Part shown: positions 10,971 through 22,484 of the stretch, piece by piece
How positions within the stretch are numbered: position 1 is the stretch's first letter
Layout of the letters: the number at the start of each line of letters is the position of its first letter
Source of the DNA: Sweltsa coloradensis
Taxonomy: Eukaryota > Arthropoda > Insecta > Plecoptera > Chloroperlidae
Assembly (NCBI GenBank): GCA_024449915.1
Contig: JAMZAV010000009.1
Span: forward strand, 62,001-126,000
Length of the DNA stretch: 64,000 nucleotides
Reading direction: 5' to 3'
The notes under the pieces: generated by a model
Told to the model about the DNA's origin: nothing
Database searches by the model: none
Seen by the model: the letters and a program-made list of their open reading frames with translations, nothing else
Translations under genes and position numbers: made by a program

Positions 10971-13856
10971 AATTATAGGGCCGCGTCAAACAGGTCTACT
11001 CATTAGCCTGCCTACTGCAAGCAAGTTTAGAATGAAGATAGTTGGCCAGTCCGGGAAATAAAAAAAATGGGTAAACACATGGGCAGGGCTCCATCTCGCA
11101 AACACTTAGTTTGCCATGAGGAATTTGCTTGTAATCGGAATCCACGAAATGCAAAGAACATTATAGGCCTACAAGCATGGTATCACATGTTTTCGTAAAA
11201 CATTTCTTATATATCTGATTTTAACTTCCCACATCTTATTTCTTAACTTGATATCCTTTGGAAACGAGTGTAAAGACACCCCTCCTATTTTAGCTCTTGA
11301 CGAACATCGTGAAACAACACAATATTGAACCATTTCAATCCAGCAATCCAGTCTTTAGTGTGGTACAATAAGGCTGTCAGTTAAAATCGTCCCACAGTAC
11401 GACCATCTTATGAGCACATGTTTGAGTCGTGACGTCAGGGGCGGAGTTAGACTACTCGTCCATTGCGCGAGATACGCGACGAAAGTATGCGGTTTTACTT
11501 CAAGTCTAAACCATGACTTGTTGAGCGTGAGCCCGCCGATATGAGGGGGGGGGGGGGGGTTCAAGGGGGTAACCGTGTCTCCGGCCTCTCAGCCACGCCG
11601 CACACCCCCTCAGTCTAGAGAGGCTCTCGTGTAGTCAAGAGCCGGGGGTGATGACGATTATCCCGGGTGAGTGAGGAGGCCTCCAGCATATGATGGTCGA
11701 CAGTCCCTCTATCCTTGTAATAACCTACTGTGTGTTTTCCATCTTGTTTCCTTTCATTTTTTTTTTAATCAATGATGTTTCAGAATTTGTTTATCAGTGA
11801 TCACTATCTTGTGACATAAGCTACCTTTTGTTCTGTACTTTTTGCTGATTCTTTCCCATCATAACACCTTCAACAGTAAAAATCGCTGGAGATAATTTGA
11901 ATCGTTTTCTCTTTATTATCTTGCATTCTAAGACTTTTTCTTCACCCGTACAGATACTATCTTTGTAGAGTTTTTTCTAAAGTATAAACGAGATAAACTA
12001 ATGTGTCTTGTAATCATTGATCATAACTACTTGCAAAACATTTCGTTTAAAATCTACAATCTGAGCGAGTTAAAGAACGAAATAACGAGTTTTTCATGTT
12101 ATTTTTTGTTATCTCCTCTCATTAAAAACCTGTAAATCCTTGCAAGTTGAGCACCCGTACAACACTTCCGGTTTGAGCCCGGCGCTGAATAATGTCCCCC
12201 CTGGTTTAGTGGACAGTGCGCCGGCTAAGCCCCTAACGCACTGGCCGGTCAGAGAGAGTTAACTGGCCGGCGAGATTCAGACGAGCGGTTTCCTGCCGAG
12301 GTCGGCTGTCGGCCACGCCCACTATTGTCACCGTCTGTCTTAAGAGGGGCCGGGGGCTTTACCATATCGGCGTATTGCTCCTCGATTTAATCACGTTAGC
12401 GACTTCGCTAGTTCGAGTATAACCAATCAACACGTAGGTTTAACAACAACAAACACACTTGGAGGCTCTACATGAACTTCGTTGCTGTGATGTATTATCG
12501 TACTTCAATAGTAACTTATGACTTTTTGTCTCATCTAAGCCATTTTTAATTCAAAGTAGATATTTTTAGTGAATACTCGTATTCCTAGTTTTTTAAATGT
12601 TCCGAGTTATGTACATAGAATCTAAAATTACATGATTTTGTACAAGTTGTCGTTTTAAATAAACAGTTTATTACGTTTTTAACTAGGAGAATGTTTGGAC
12701 CAAATAGCAAACGCATATTTTGAAATGCATCTTTATTAAACGTACGTAAAAATTTGATAATTTTTCACAAAGAGGTGTGCGTTTTTACTTGAAGTATAGA
12801 TGCGTGTTTTAACGTTAATTTTAAGCTTTTTCAAATCAAAACTTTTCGTTATAAAACTACGAACCTAGGTCAGGTCAAAAGACATAAGTCCATAACACAG
12901 ACTTTCGATCCGGGGACTCTTATTGCGCACAGGATGTTTTCTGCTCTCGCGAGGCATTTGACATATCTTATATTTGGTATTGATTATTGATAGATAGAAA
13001 GGGTAAAGTAGGCTTGTGCATTTTTAAGTCGCATCAACTGTTAAAATCAATAAACAATGTTTAAAACATCTTAGGTCCATGTTCCGTCTTCTGGTGGAGC
13101 TTTTAATAGCTTGCCCCTCGAATATTGTATTGAGATGCCACGAATCCAAAATATTTTAACCCAATCACGACCTACACTCTCACTAACACTTAAACTTTTA
13201 CTGAAGTGCACGCTTTTAATTTTACGAACACTCTCTTCACCTGTTTATTTCTGAAAATTCCTCCATAAAGATGTTATTTTTAACCCCCTTGGAAGAAGAT
13301 AGTGTAACGTGCGTCCCCCGCGGAGTAAAGCGAACCAACCGCTAGAGCTGCCAGTTAGCGATTTGAATACTATATTTGTAAATCCACTTTCGCGATCAAT
13401 TTATTAATATTTTGTGATCAAGCCCTTCATTTTTAAACGTTACTCGACATTATTGTTAGTAATCAATTGTCAATATTTGTTGTTTATATTAATTTGAAAA
13501 TAGCTTTCTCCAACATTTAAATAAATTAAATTAAATAAATAAATCCGTATTAAGAGACTACACACTCAGTCTCACAACTGATTTTTTAGTGGGGGACAGT
13601 AAACCAAAGTGACCAAGCCAACCCTGCAGGCCCCGACGCAATCGACGAGTGAACGATTACCGACCAAAGATCGATATTTTTAATAATCCATTCCCTGGGA
13701 TTGTTTCTAGTTTAGAACATGCATTAAAAGTGCTATATTAATAATAAACATTAATCTTCACGGTGACGTTGGTCTGTTTCATGATCGTCATTGTAATGAT
13801 CACACGATATTGGATACTTTTTAAAATTGAAAATTTATCTTCATTTAATATTAATT
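10971..13856. other. intronic, no gene seen
   Basis: Contains a G homopolymer at 11547-11560 and two GC-rich patches, 11560-11690 and 12160-12360, without an exon I can support. The GC-rich patches could be conserved non-coding DNA or old repeats. Confidence 0.4.
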
Positions 13857-15612
13857 CCCTATGAACACACATACGTTATTATAACGTTATTATAACGTAT
13901 GCGTCTTGGTTGTAAATACGTATTATACTTACGTTGTAATAACGTCTCTATGTCAATAGCTTTAACGTTTAAATTACGGTTGTAGAAAACGTAATAAATA
14001 CGTATGATAATACGTTATTATAACGTATTACATAGTATAAATACGTAATAATACGTATTTATCATACGTAATAAATACGTATTTATCATACGTAATAATA
14101 ACATTAAACCATACTTTTTCATAACGTCCACTAGCGCTATCTAGTAGACATGCAAAAAAGCTACTATCAAAAAATTTAATTAAAACAAAAATTCTTTCAA
14201 GCCTACGAGTTTTGTGTCACCGGTCCGAGATAAGGGGTACATTTTAATGTTAGATGAGATCGAATACACATGGTTAAATTTTATCGCCAACACCCGGACT
14301 CGAACCCGGGATACCTTCCTCCAGATCGGGACGCGCTATCCACTCGGCCACTGCAGCTGTGCAGTACGTCGCGCGTCAGCTAGCATAAGAAGGTGGAGCC
14401 CGCGCGCGAGTAGTCTTTGTGTGAGATGTCCCATTGCGGAACAAAAATGCGCTTGCGTCTCTTGCAACAAAATAAGAATCTATTTTAGTTTGAAACATAA
14501 GATAAAACTGATGTCGTTGAAGATATTTTTACTTAGTTATGTAAACAAACTTACCGTCTTACATTATTAATTCATAAATTAATTTCGTCAAAACTTCAGC
14601 GGGATGAAGTATTATTTTCAATATAATCTTGAATGACAAAGTGCAGCAGAGGATTATCTAGATTGGTTGATTGGGTTTATTGGTTTTTAGTTGGGAAATC
14701 CAAGACAAATTAATACTACGGCAGAGCTTTCGTGAAACAGTAAGCAATTAATTGCTGGAGATTCACATTACACTTCCATGTTTTGCTTTATCTCAAATTG
14801 TATGACAACTAATTGGTAATCTCATTACGCCGCAAAAAATCAATTTGTTTTTAGAGTATCAGGGAAATACCGAGAAAACGCGCAATTCTAATTGTCGTTT
14901 TGATGCAGTGTATAAAAAAACGATTGTTCCGAGATAGAACAACTAATCATTGAAATTAACCACACTTAGATCAAGTCGAAAGTTTTAATTAATTATTAAT
15001 AAATTCATTTTATTATTTAGTTAAAGCATTCACTCATAAAAAAGTCCACGAAGGAGGAAAAAGAAATAAGAAAATAAATATGTAATAATTGGATTAATGA
15101 ATATCGGCACAGCTTTTTTTAGTTATCTCAGAACTAACTTAGACTGACTTATAACATTAAAACAATTCATTATTCAATTAGTATTTTAATAACTATGAAT
15201 TAATTGTAATATTTATGGCGGTATAAAAACGTTTTGAAACGTTATTGAAATAACGTAAAGGTAATATTAAAATTTATACGTTTGTAGTTGGTATTTCAAT
15301 AACCACAAAAAAACGTTATATTAATAACCATTAAAAACGTTATTAAAACGTTATTTAAATACCGTTATTTTAACGTTGTGGTGTTACCAATTTGTATGTG
15401 TTTTGAATTTGAAATTTTAAAATGTAATAATTTCAAATACCATTTGTAACCGTATAATAACGTTTTAAAAACGTAATCGAGATACGGTATTTTAAATGTT
15501 TTTTGCATACGGTTTTTCATACGTAATATTTTGGTAATTCCATAACCATAACGTTAAAATACCATTCCATACCGTAATAAAACGTTTTTATAACGTATGT
15601 GTGTTCATAGGG
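13857..15612. mobile_element. 1.76-kb inverted-repeat element rich in ACGTTATT motifs
   Basis: Starts CCCTATGAACACACATACGT and ends with the reverse complement (ACGTATGTGTGTTCATAGGG). The terminal several hundred bases on both sides are packed with variants of AACGTTATTATAACGT and TACGTATT, themselves palindromic. The centre (about 14110-15190) is ordinary AT-rich sequence and includes a minus-strand tRNA-like unit. No target-site duplication is obvious and no transposase frame is present, so it is a non-autonomous element of unknown class. Confidence 0.8.
14286..14358 (-). tRNA. tRNA-like sequence inside the inverted-repeat element
   Basis: Minus strand reads GCTGCAGTGGCCGAGTGG with the A-box, then ends TCCCGGGTTCGAGTCCGGGT, a well-paired T-arm. 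The acceptor stem (GCTGCAG against TGTTGGC) pairs poorly, so a working gene is unlikely. Confidence 0.45.
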
Positions 15613-16043
15613 TTGGTGCAATCATATTTAAGTTGACGTGTAGTTTTACCTACGGAATGCGGACGTTCACGATTGATGTACCTGTATTTATATATGTGTG
15701 TGTTTACTGAGTCTCTATCTAGAAACTCGTACTTGCTACATTGCCAACTTCGGGATAGTACTTTCAAACACTTAGGGCTATAAAACCACGTGTGTATTCC
15801 TACCGAAGCTCATGTTTTATGTCGTTGAGGTGGTGTTAGTGCCTCCGTCAACGTCTTATCCGCCTGGATCGTAAAATAAGGAATACTTGCTAGCTCTGGC
15901 TTCACACTCAATAACATTACACCACACCCAGAGCATTATCTTCCAGGAGGTCGGAGTTTGCCTCCAATGTAAGTGAAGCGTTCATACGATGTAAGCAATT
16001 TCATCAACCTTGGTTAAAACTCATGAAATGTCACGTTAATTGT

Positions 16044-16355
16044 GACAACAGTCAATCGACAAGCGACAATAGTCGACCGAAACCGACAATTTTTGTGAGC
16101 AGAGCAAGTGAGAATTGCCACTTCGCATTTTCATCATCACAAAGAAATAGTACGTAATTACTTAGGCCTACATTTACTGTATGTAGTTGTTTAATACGTT
16201 AAGAAAACATTGGCAGACGCCATTAAAAATGTTAAATGTGTATTTGTTGCCAATACACAGCTATAAGCTTGTATAGCTGCAGTCAGATGCGAGACTATTG
16301 TCACTAAAGTTGTTGTTTCGGTCGACTGTTGTCGCTTCGTAAATAAACCCCCTCT
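16044..16355 (+). mobile_element. TIR element (GTCGACCGAAAC family), copy 1
   Basis: About 310 bases, collinear with 25926-26252. Subterminal inverted repeats GCGACAATAGTCGACCGAAA and TTTCGGTCGACTGTTGTCGC; shared core CGCCATTAAA, GTGTATTTGTTGCCAATACA and TAAGCTTGTATAGCTGCAGT. The outer left end is decayed. No coding capacity. Confidence 0.8.
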
Positions 16356-16462
16356 GAGTTAAATCGTTATTATCAAAAATCTCCATCTCAAAGTCTCTGT
16401 TAACCCCTCGACAAAGTTCTGTACCTAGCTGATAATGTATAAAATATTATTATTATTCTCTT

Positions 16463-16480
16463 ACCCGGCACCTCCACCAA
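16463..16480 (+). repeat. ACCCGGCACCTCCACCAA box
   Basis: Exact copy of the recurrent box. Its right flank (AAATTTACGAAAAAATTG, then TTTTATTCGTTG) faintly resembles the right flank in the 225-bp satellite. Confidence 0.8.
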
Positions 16481-17146
16481 ATTTACGAAAAAATTGTTTC
16501 CTTTATTTTATTCGTTGAAATAGACATTCGTAGTCTCTATGAAACTGTTTTATAGAATAAATGTCGCATATATTGAAATTACCTCAGATAACTTAGTTCC
16601 TACATTATTCATGTATGAAATAAATATATGTAGGCCTATGTAATATGGTTTTAAATTTCAGTCGACTGGTCCTGTAGATAGTTACGAGTGAACGAAGTGA
16701 TTATGTCCTCTTTTCTCCCAAAACACATTTTTCCTCTGACGGTTTTCGTTAATTTAATTCTACTTTGAGCATCAAAGAACAAACGGGTTCTCCGCGGATA
16801 TCAATAGAATTTTTATTCTGAATACTGTTCATTGAACCATTGACGTTAAAATTATGCTCACTGGCACATTAACTCACACTTTCTTATTAATATCGATGTC
16901 TGTACAGAGGTGGTATTAGTTGGATGTTAGAATGTCTGCATCATACTTAGGCAGAGGCGGTTTCGATACGACACACAACCATGAATACTGTTAGCAAACT
17001 GTAGCATTAGTGTGATCGTTTATTGAAAGCACTCACTATATTAATAACAATAACAAACAGCAGCAGAATCGTTGCGGTACTGTTCCAATCTATTCTAATC
17101 TTTAATGCACCAACAATCCTGATGTTATGAAGTTAACTGTCTCGGT

Positions 17147-17213
17147 AGATTAGGGGTAAAGCACTCGACCGGCAATCAGGAGACCAGAGTTCGATACCCG
17201 GCTGAGATGGACA
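17147..17213 (+). tRNA. tRNA-like sequence
   Basis: GTCTCGGTAGATTAGGGGTA, then AGAGTTCGATACCCGGCTGA gives A-box and B-box similarity and a partly pairable acceptor stem. Probably a pseudo-tRNA or SINE remnant. Confidence 0.4.
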
Positions 17214-18224
17214 ATTGTAATTTGTAGGTTAATTTTCATAATAACAATTACTTTACTAAAAATAATAAATTAATAGAAATCTCAATTATATATCAGAAAT
17301 CTAATATACTTCTTTTGTCTTCCTTGTTATTTTATATAAATACAAGTTATTTGTAATATTTTGATTAACAAAACTATGCTTAAGAGTGCATTGTTAATTA
17401 TCCACTAAGATATGATACAAAGAAGGAATGCGCAATTTAATCTTAGGGTTGGACAATATACGACTTCACAACCACGTTAATTTTACCAATTAAGAGTTTT
17501 TTTTGAATAAACAAATTCCAGTAATTCAGTTGGTGCGTTATCTCGTCCATGTTTCACTTGTTACGTTTCTCGCTAGAGAAATTTTAAATTGGTTTAAAAA
17601 TGCAACAAAGGGATTTCGCTTCTATTTACATATTTAACGTGATAAGGAAATCTGAGTAGCTTTTGTGTTATTTAATGAACCATCACGGCAAAGCGACCGA
17701 TTTCATCCCTCCCCCCCACTACTTTGTGTGGCTCACTGGGGAAGGATTCCTGGAGATATACGACATCGGGCGCGCTTTCTAAAGAGACAATAACTTACCG
17801 CGTTTAGCGTAAGTATTTAAATGGGCCCGACTTTGAAGTTACTAATCTGCAGGAATGGCTTTCTGTTTTACCAGAACAATCATTTCGCCGCCGAATGGAA
17901 TAATATGCTCAAAATATTAGATTTGTTAAAACCATAATGCGCGTTACAAAAATGAAATGCGGCTAATAGGGTATATTTTGAATGAATTTTTGAAAACCAC
18001 TCAGCGAATAGATGGATTTTCATCAAAAGTGTTTTTGCTATCCGAGATAAGCTTTTTTGGCGTTTGTAAGGGTGAAACTTTTGGGTGAACGTAACGAACA
18101 TAGCATCAACTTTAATTATACAAAATTATCATGAAAAAAATATCGGGTGATTTTTTGTACGTCATTTTGTATGTTCGTTCACTGTCGACCAAACAAATAG
18201 TTATTTCCGATCTTGCTAAAAAGT

Positions 18225-18395
18225 AAGGGTGATCAGAATCTCTTTTCTTAAATCTGCCACGTTTTTGGGGGGTACAATCTAAGAAAAACGTCTCATAAAA
18301 CATGCACTTTTACTATATTTTTGAATATGGTAAGACATGTAGATATGCCAAATACGCTCATCCACCAACGCGAGTATAAAAGCGTTAGCAAAGCG
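18225..18395 (+). mobile_element. Helentron-like element, 5'-truncated fragment
   Basis: Shares GCCACGTTTTTGGGG and CTCATAAAACATGCACTTTTA with the longer copies and has the 3' signature GCTCATCC followed by an AACGC...GCGTT hairpin. The 5' end and the terminal CTAG are missing or decayed. Confidence 0.6.
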
Positions 18396-18421
18396 ACTTA
18401 GCAAGCTCGATATCCTTCACC

Positions 18422-18691
18422 TTGGAAGCTGATTCTTTGGCATCTCCGCGCATTATCGCCATATTAAAACCCAGGCATGTTCCTGATATAAATCAGTCAG
18501 GATTGCACAGGATTCCTGCACGTTTACCTCCAGACGGTGAACTGATTCACGCCGAGACGAAACCAATAATATGCAAACTCGACGCCCCGACCTCCAGTCA
18601 ATATATCCCCGAACAACCGAACTATTCACCCAGGATTTATTCCTTGGACTACCAGCCGGGTTTTATCTACCTTTGTAACCAGTGTGATTGA
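18422..18691 (+). CDS. unassigned open frame, proline-rich
   Basis: An 89-codon plus-strand frame, without an ATG at its start, has a somewhat protein-like composition (PDINQSGLHRIPARLPPDGE, then many Pro and Tyr) and ends YLCNQCD. No splice sites or family support it. It begins just after the 3' end of a Helentron-like fragment, so it might be part of an old repeat. Confidence 0.15.
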   Translation: MEADSLASPRIIAILKPRHVPDINQSGLHRIPARLPPDGELIHAETKPIICKLDAPTSSQYIPEQPNYSPRIYSLDYQPGFIYLCNQCD

Positions 18692-20297
18692 AGTGTACAT
18701 TCCAGAGAAATACTTCATTTTTACTCTAGGCCTAGTCTACTAAAAAAACTGTGGGTACACAATAGAAAACGTAAATAAGTGTAATATAAACCGAACCTTA
18801 TTTCTGTACGAATATAAACAAATATTTTCTAAATTTACCTGATTCAAACCTTGTCAAGAAAGAAGATAACAAACTCGCAAAAGTACACAAGTGTAGAGCA
18901 CCACACTTACTCATATACCCCGTGCACTGACTAACGACAGATACGGTGGTTGTATAAATCAGTTCACTTTACGACAGCATTGGGTAAACATTACTTTAAC
19001 CCGGCACCTCCACCAAATATCGTTATCTTTTATTCGACGAATCAATTTACAACATGAACGTCCTTGCCTATTATGTCATAATATATAACTTCAAATTTGA
19101 CGGTATAGATAGTTGGTGTTAATATATATAATTATAGACACCATCAATTTTAAAGACACAAACAATCATGATTATATTGAAGAATTGTTATTTTGAATTA
19201 CGTATTTGTATTATTTCAACACTGTTCATTGATGATGAAGCATGAGGTAGAACTGTTTTTATTATTTAAATTTTTCCTTTTGACGTTTTCTGCTATGTAA
19301 ATGAACAGCTATTGTATTTCTCAATACTATGTCCTATTTTAAACTCAAAACAGCGCCATATTAGTCTAGTTATAGAGCAAATACAGTTAGCTCTACATTT
19401 AACTTTCCACTTTTCAATAGTCAAACTCTGGTCTACTATAAAAGAGAAAATTAAAAAGTAAAATGACCTTGAAGAGTTGATTGTGATTGGTCAATATTCG
19501 CAATAGGTGGCAGATATCATAACATGTCTCAGAATGCATATAGACCTGGCTGTGTAATATAATAAATGCTTGACAAATGTCAAATATATCACATTGCCAA
19601 TTTGAGCATATTATTTCGAAGAAAACGAAATCATAAGAATAAAGTATGAGGAAAAGTCAGTAAATTCACCATAAACGCCAATCAGTAAATGATATTGTTT
19701 TAGAATATGATTCAAAAGAAGAAATTGATTGATAATTACTAGTCAAGTAGCTTTGTTGACATGTTTGTTATTTACTGGTTTTGAATAGCCCTTCTTCTGT
19801 TTACTTTTCTCTTTTCACTTTTTGAACTTCCTAGTGTAACCCCCTCTTAAGATTCGGTTAAATAAATAGTTATGTATTTTACATCATGAAAGTTGTGTGG
19901 ATGGAACAACCGATTCGTATAAACATGGCATTCATGTTTTGAGAAATTTCAAACTTGAGGTATATCTTCGACAATGCAATACAAATAAAATATGTTTCGA
20001 AATATTTCGTAAAAGTATTATATTATTATGATGAAGATATTGTTGTCTAAAGAGTGTGCATCAACAAACAACAAAGTTAGGTTTCTCGATTTTGTTATTC
20101 GGGAAACACTCCAGTAGGTGGCCAAGGTTCAAACCCGGGTCTCCTACATTCCAGGAAGGACGGATTTTGTAATTTCTGATTTTTATTAAATTATTAACAA
20201 AGAAATGGTCGCCACGGATATATCATTCTTACTGATATGTACTGCGAACCCGACTAAAGATCGCTTGGCTGCTAGTAATAAGTTTTGCTCAACTCAC
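18692..20297. other. intronic, no gene seen
   Basis: AT-rich. A box motif is at 18999-19016 and a tRNA-like fragment (minus) near 20112-20150. No exon recognised. Confidence 0.4.
18999..19016 (+). repeat. ACCCGGCACCTCCACCAA box
   Basis: Exact copy; flanks differ from the other copies apart from a nearby TTTTATTCGACGA. Confidence 0.8.
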
Positions 20298-20479
20298 CAT
20301 CTTGTTTACGTGGTTAGGAGTGGGGCTGCATTGTTTCGGCAGGCCTAGCTCGTAGATGTTGATCATGTGCGCCGCCTGTACATGAACCATCAGGTCCCAG
20401 GCGCTCTGGAAGGCGTCCTTGCAGGAGACGCACAGCAGCGTCGCGGCGCTACCCACCTCCTCTTCCTGGCCACACTCTG
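20298..20479 (-). CDS. BCL11: BCL11-family C2H2 zinc-finger exon (exon B)
   Basis: This exon has a TTTGTTCCAG acceptor and an ATG|GTGAGT donor, with 182 coding bases (2 plus 60 codons). After a Glu-rich lead (ECGQEEEVGSAATLL) it encodes CVSCKDAFQSAWDLMVHVQ followed by AAHMINIYELG. The finger spacing is C-x2-C-x12-H-x4-H, with SAW after the second Cys. That SAW signature and the following NIYE segment mark the first C2H2 finger of BCL11A/B and its fly homologue CG9650. Family members are nuclear DNA-binding repressors that recruit co-repressors and act in neural (and, in vertebrates, blood) development. The incoming phase exactly completes the codon split at the end of exon A. The exon ends LPKQCSPTPNHVNKM in phase 0, which fits exon C. 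Confidence 0.9.
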
Positions 20480-20899
20480 CTGGAACAAACACTACATGTC
20501 AGGTTGGGTGCCGTGTTTTATTTTATGAATTAAATTAAATATATGTGTATGAATCTGTTAAATAATAAATTCTTTGTTCGTAACTCGAAAACACGATTTG
20601 CGGATTTTTATTTCATTTCACATTCAATCGGTGAACATAGTTTAGTCATTTCTCTTCACAAGCTATATCGTTTTGATTTTGCAAATTTCATGTAAAGTTA
20701 CTACTTAAAACCAGACGACAACGACTCGATCAACGTCCCCCCCCCTGACTTCCCAGCACGAGCCTGCCCTCCTCACATCCCATAGGCTGTAGTGACGCAT
20801 AATGGCCTTATGGTTGGCACGTCCTTAAACCAAAAGACTTTCTAGACTAAACTCTAATTATAAAAATGTAAACGTAACTTTATCCTGTTGCTCCTAAAA

Positions 20900-21225
20900 C
20901 CAGTACCCGACGAAAAGCCGCGAAAGTGTAAAATCACGAATGTTCAAAACGACAAAAGTACAAAACCCCGAAAGTAAAAAAACCCGAAAAGCAAAAACCC
21001 CGAATGTTTCAAACCCCAAAAGTGCAGATAGCAGAAATTATAATTTCCCGAATTCTAGTTCCCGTATGTACAAATCCCCGAAAGTGCAGATTAGCGCAAT
21101 TTAAAAACCCCGAAAGTATAAAACCCCGAAAGTACAATCTCCCGAAAGTGCAATTCCCCGAAAGTGTGTTTTATCGAATTTTCGGTGATTTGCACTTTCG
21201 GGATTATGTACTTTCAGGGTTTTGA
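20900..21225. repeat. short-period tandem repeat ACCCCGAAAGT(A/G)CAA
   Basis: About 15 degenerate units of roughly 15-20 bases (CCCCGAAAGTACAA-type) head to tail; the last two (GCACTTTCGGG, TACTTTCAGGG) are inverted. Not in a steady frame, so non-coding. Confidence 0.85.
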
Positions 21226-21600
21226 TATAGACTCCCAGAAACCTCCAGACATTATGACACATTTCTTCCCCATTCATCATTACCTAAGACCTTTGTCTAC
21301 ATGCTTTTGCATTACTCACACTTTGTGTCCACGTTTAACGTATAGTACCATTTACAGTTGATCATTCTCTCTCTAAACGGTCTACAAATAAAACATCATA
21401 TAACTTACAAATCACTTCCGAACTGGTGTTTTAATATTCTTCATAGATCTGATGAGAGTGCAGCTGAGAATAATCAAAGTCTTGCCAACTTTCATCCCAG
21501 TATCGATTCACTCAGTTGTCTTCCGACTAAGAAGTCTTCTCTTTGCACAAACAGTCATTTCTATACATGAATACGTTAGCTTATATATTATATCTGTGCC

Positions 21601-21640
21601 ATTACGAGCAGAAGAGCAGAAGAGCAGAAGAGCAGAAACT
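21601..21640 (+). repeat. 9-base tandem repeat AGCAGAAG
   Basis: GCAGAAGA repeated about four times. Confidence 0.7.
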
Positions 21641-22189
21641 GCACTTTCAGATTCCGGGACAGTCGGGCGTTATTACTTGACTAAGCAATTTAGATTTGTA
21701 TTTTGTTATGTGTTATGAAATACGTGTTCGGAATGTCTATGGGTGATTATACGGCTACAATGTACGATCCTGATTCGAGCAGGACACAATTCAGGATGCT
21801 TCGAACGTAGTGTCTGCTGCTGGCAGACGGAAACTCTAGTCGTATTCAAGTATTTTCTGTTCCGCCCGACGAATGGCATATCTCGTATTTGAGTTTGGTT
21901 CAGTTTCAACATATCAAATTATTTTATGGCAGTTAAGAATGTGTTATATAAAGGAGTGTGATATAACTAGTTTTCTAGACAATCTCGAAAGTTTAGTATT
22001 GAGTATAGCATAGTAATATCGATGCTTCTTTCTCCAATTAACAAAAATTGTTAGAAAACCGTATAATTCAATACATCTGACAATTTTCTTAGTTTTCGTC
22101 ATAAAATCTACGAAATAACAAAAGCTTTTATTTTAAATCACTATATTACATTTGTTTATGTTTAATGTTTAATTGATCTAGATAACACG
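21641..22189. other. intronic, no gene seen
   Basis: Nothing recognised between the tandem repeats and the MITE. Confidence 0.4.
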
Positions 22190-22272
22190 TACACCCGGCG
22201 TCAGAAGTAAATCATGGGATGAGTATTGAAGATACATTGATACCCCTTGATTTACTTCTGACGCCGGGTGTA
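22190..22272. mobile_element. 83-bp hairpin MITE, copy 1
   Basis: Perfect 25-base inverted ends beginning TACACCCGGCGTCAGAAGTA around a 33-base loop. The outer TA on each side could be the target duplication, as in Tc1/mariner MITEs. A second copy of the same length is at 31601-31683. It lies 77 bases downstream (minus strand) of exon A's donor. Confidence 0.85.
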
Positions 22273-22349
22273 GATGCCGAAAAAGTAAATCATTACGTAA
22301 TGTCGGATAGAACTTTATTTAGAATAAGTGTTAGATAAACAGTACTTAC

Positions 22350-22484
22350 TCGTCTTGACCCCGTTGATTGCATGACACTTGCAGGTGAAGCGTAGTTTAC
22401 AGTACGTCTTCTTGTGGTCGATGAGATCCTGTAGGTCTGAGAACATCTCCCTGCAGTTCCCACAGATGAGAATATCCGGGTTGC
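22350..22484 (-). CDS. BCL11: BCL11-family N-terminal C2HC zinc-finger exon (exon A)
   Basis: The exon is bounded by a CGTGTTCCAG acceptor and a GTAAGT donor, with 135 bases arranged as 2 + 44 codons + 1. It encodes NPDILICGNCREMFSDLQDL then IDHKKTYCKLRFTCKCHAIN. The C-x2-C-x12-H-x4-C pattern is the atypical N-terminal C2HC finger of the BCL11 family, where the vertebrate sequence is likewise a LxCGxC...HK...C segment. This finger is known to mediate self-association in mammalian BCL11 proteins rather than DNA binding. The split codon at the 3' end is completed by exon B (A|CA). The 5' split codon needs one base from an upstream exon; the candidate at 37194-37363 supplies it. Confidence 0.9.

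Larger units (their letters stand above)
15613..18224. other. intronic, no gene seen
   Basis: Holds a MITE-like copy at 16044-16355, a box motif at 16463-16480 and a tRNA-like unit at 17147-17213. No exon recognised. Confidence 0.4.
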
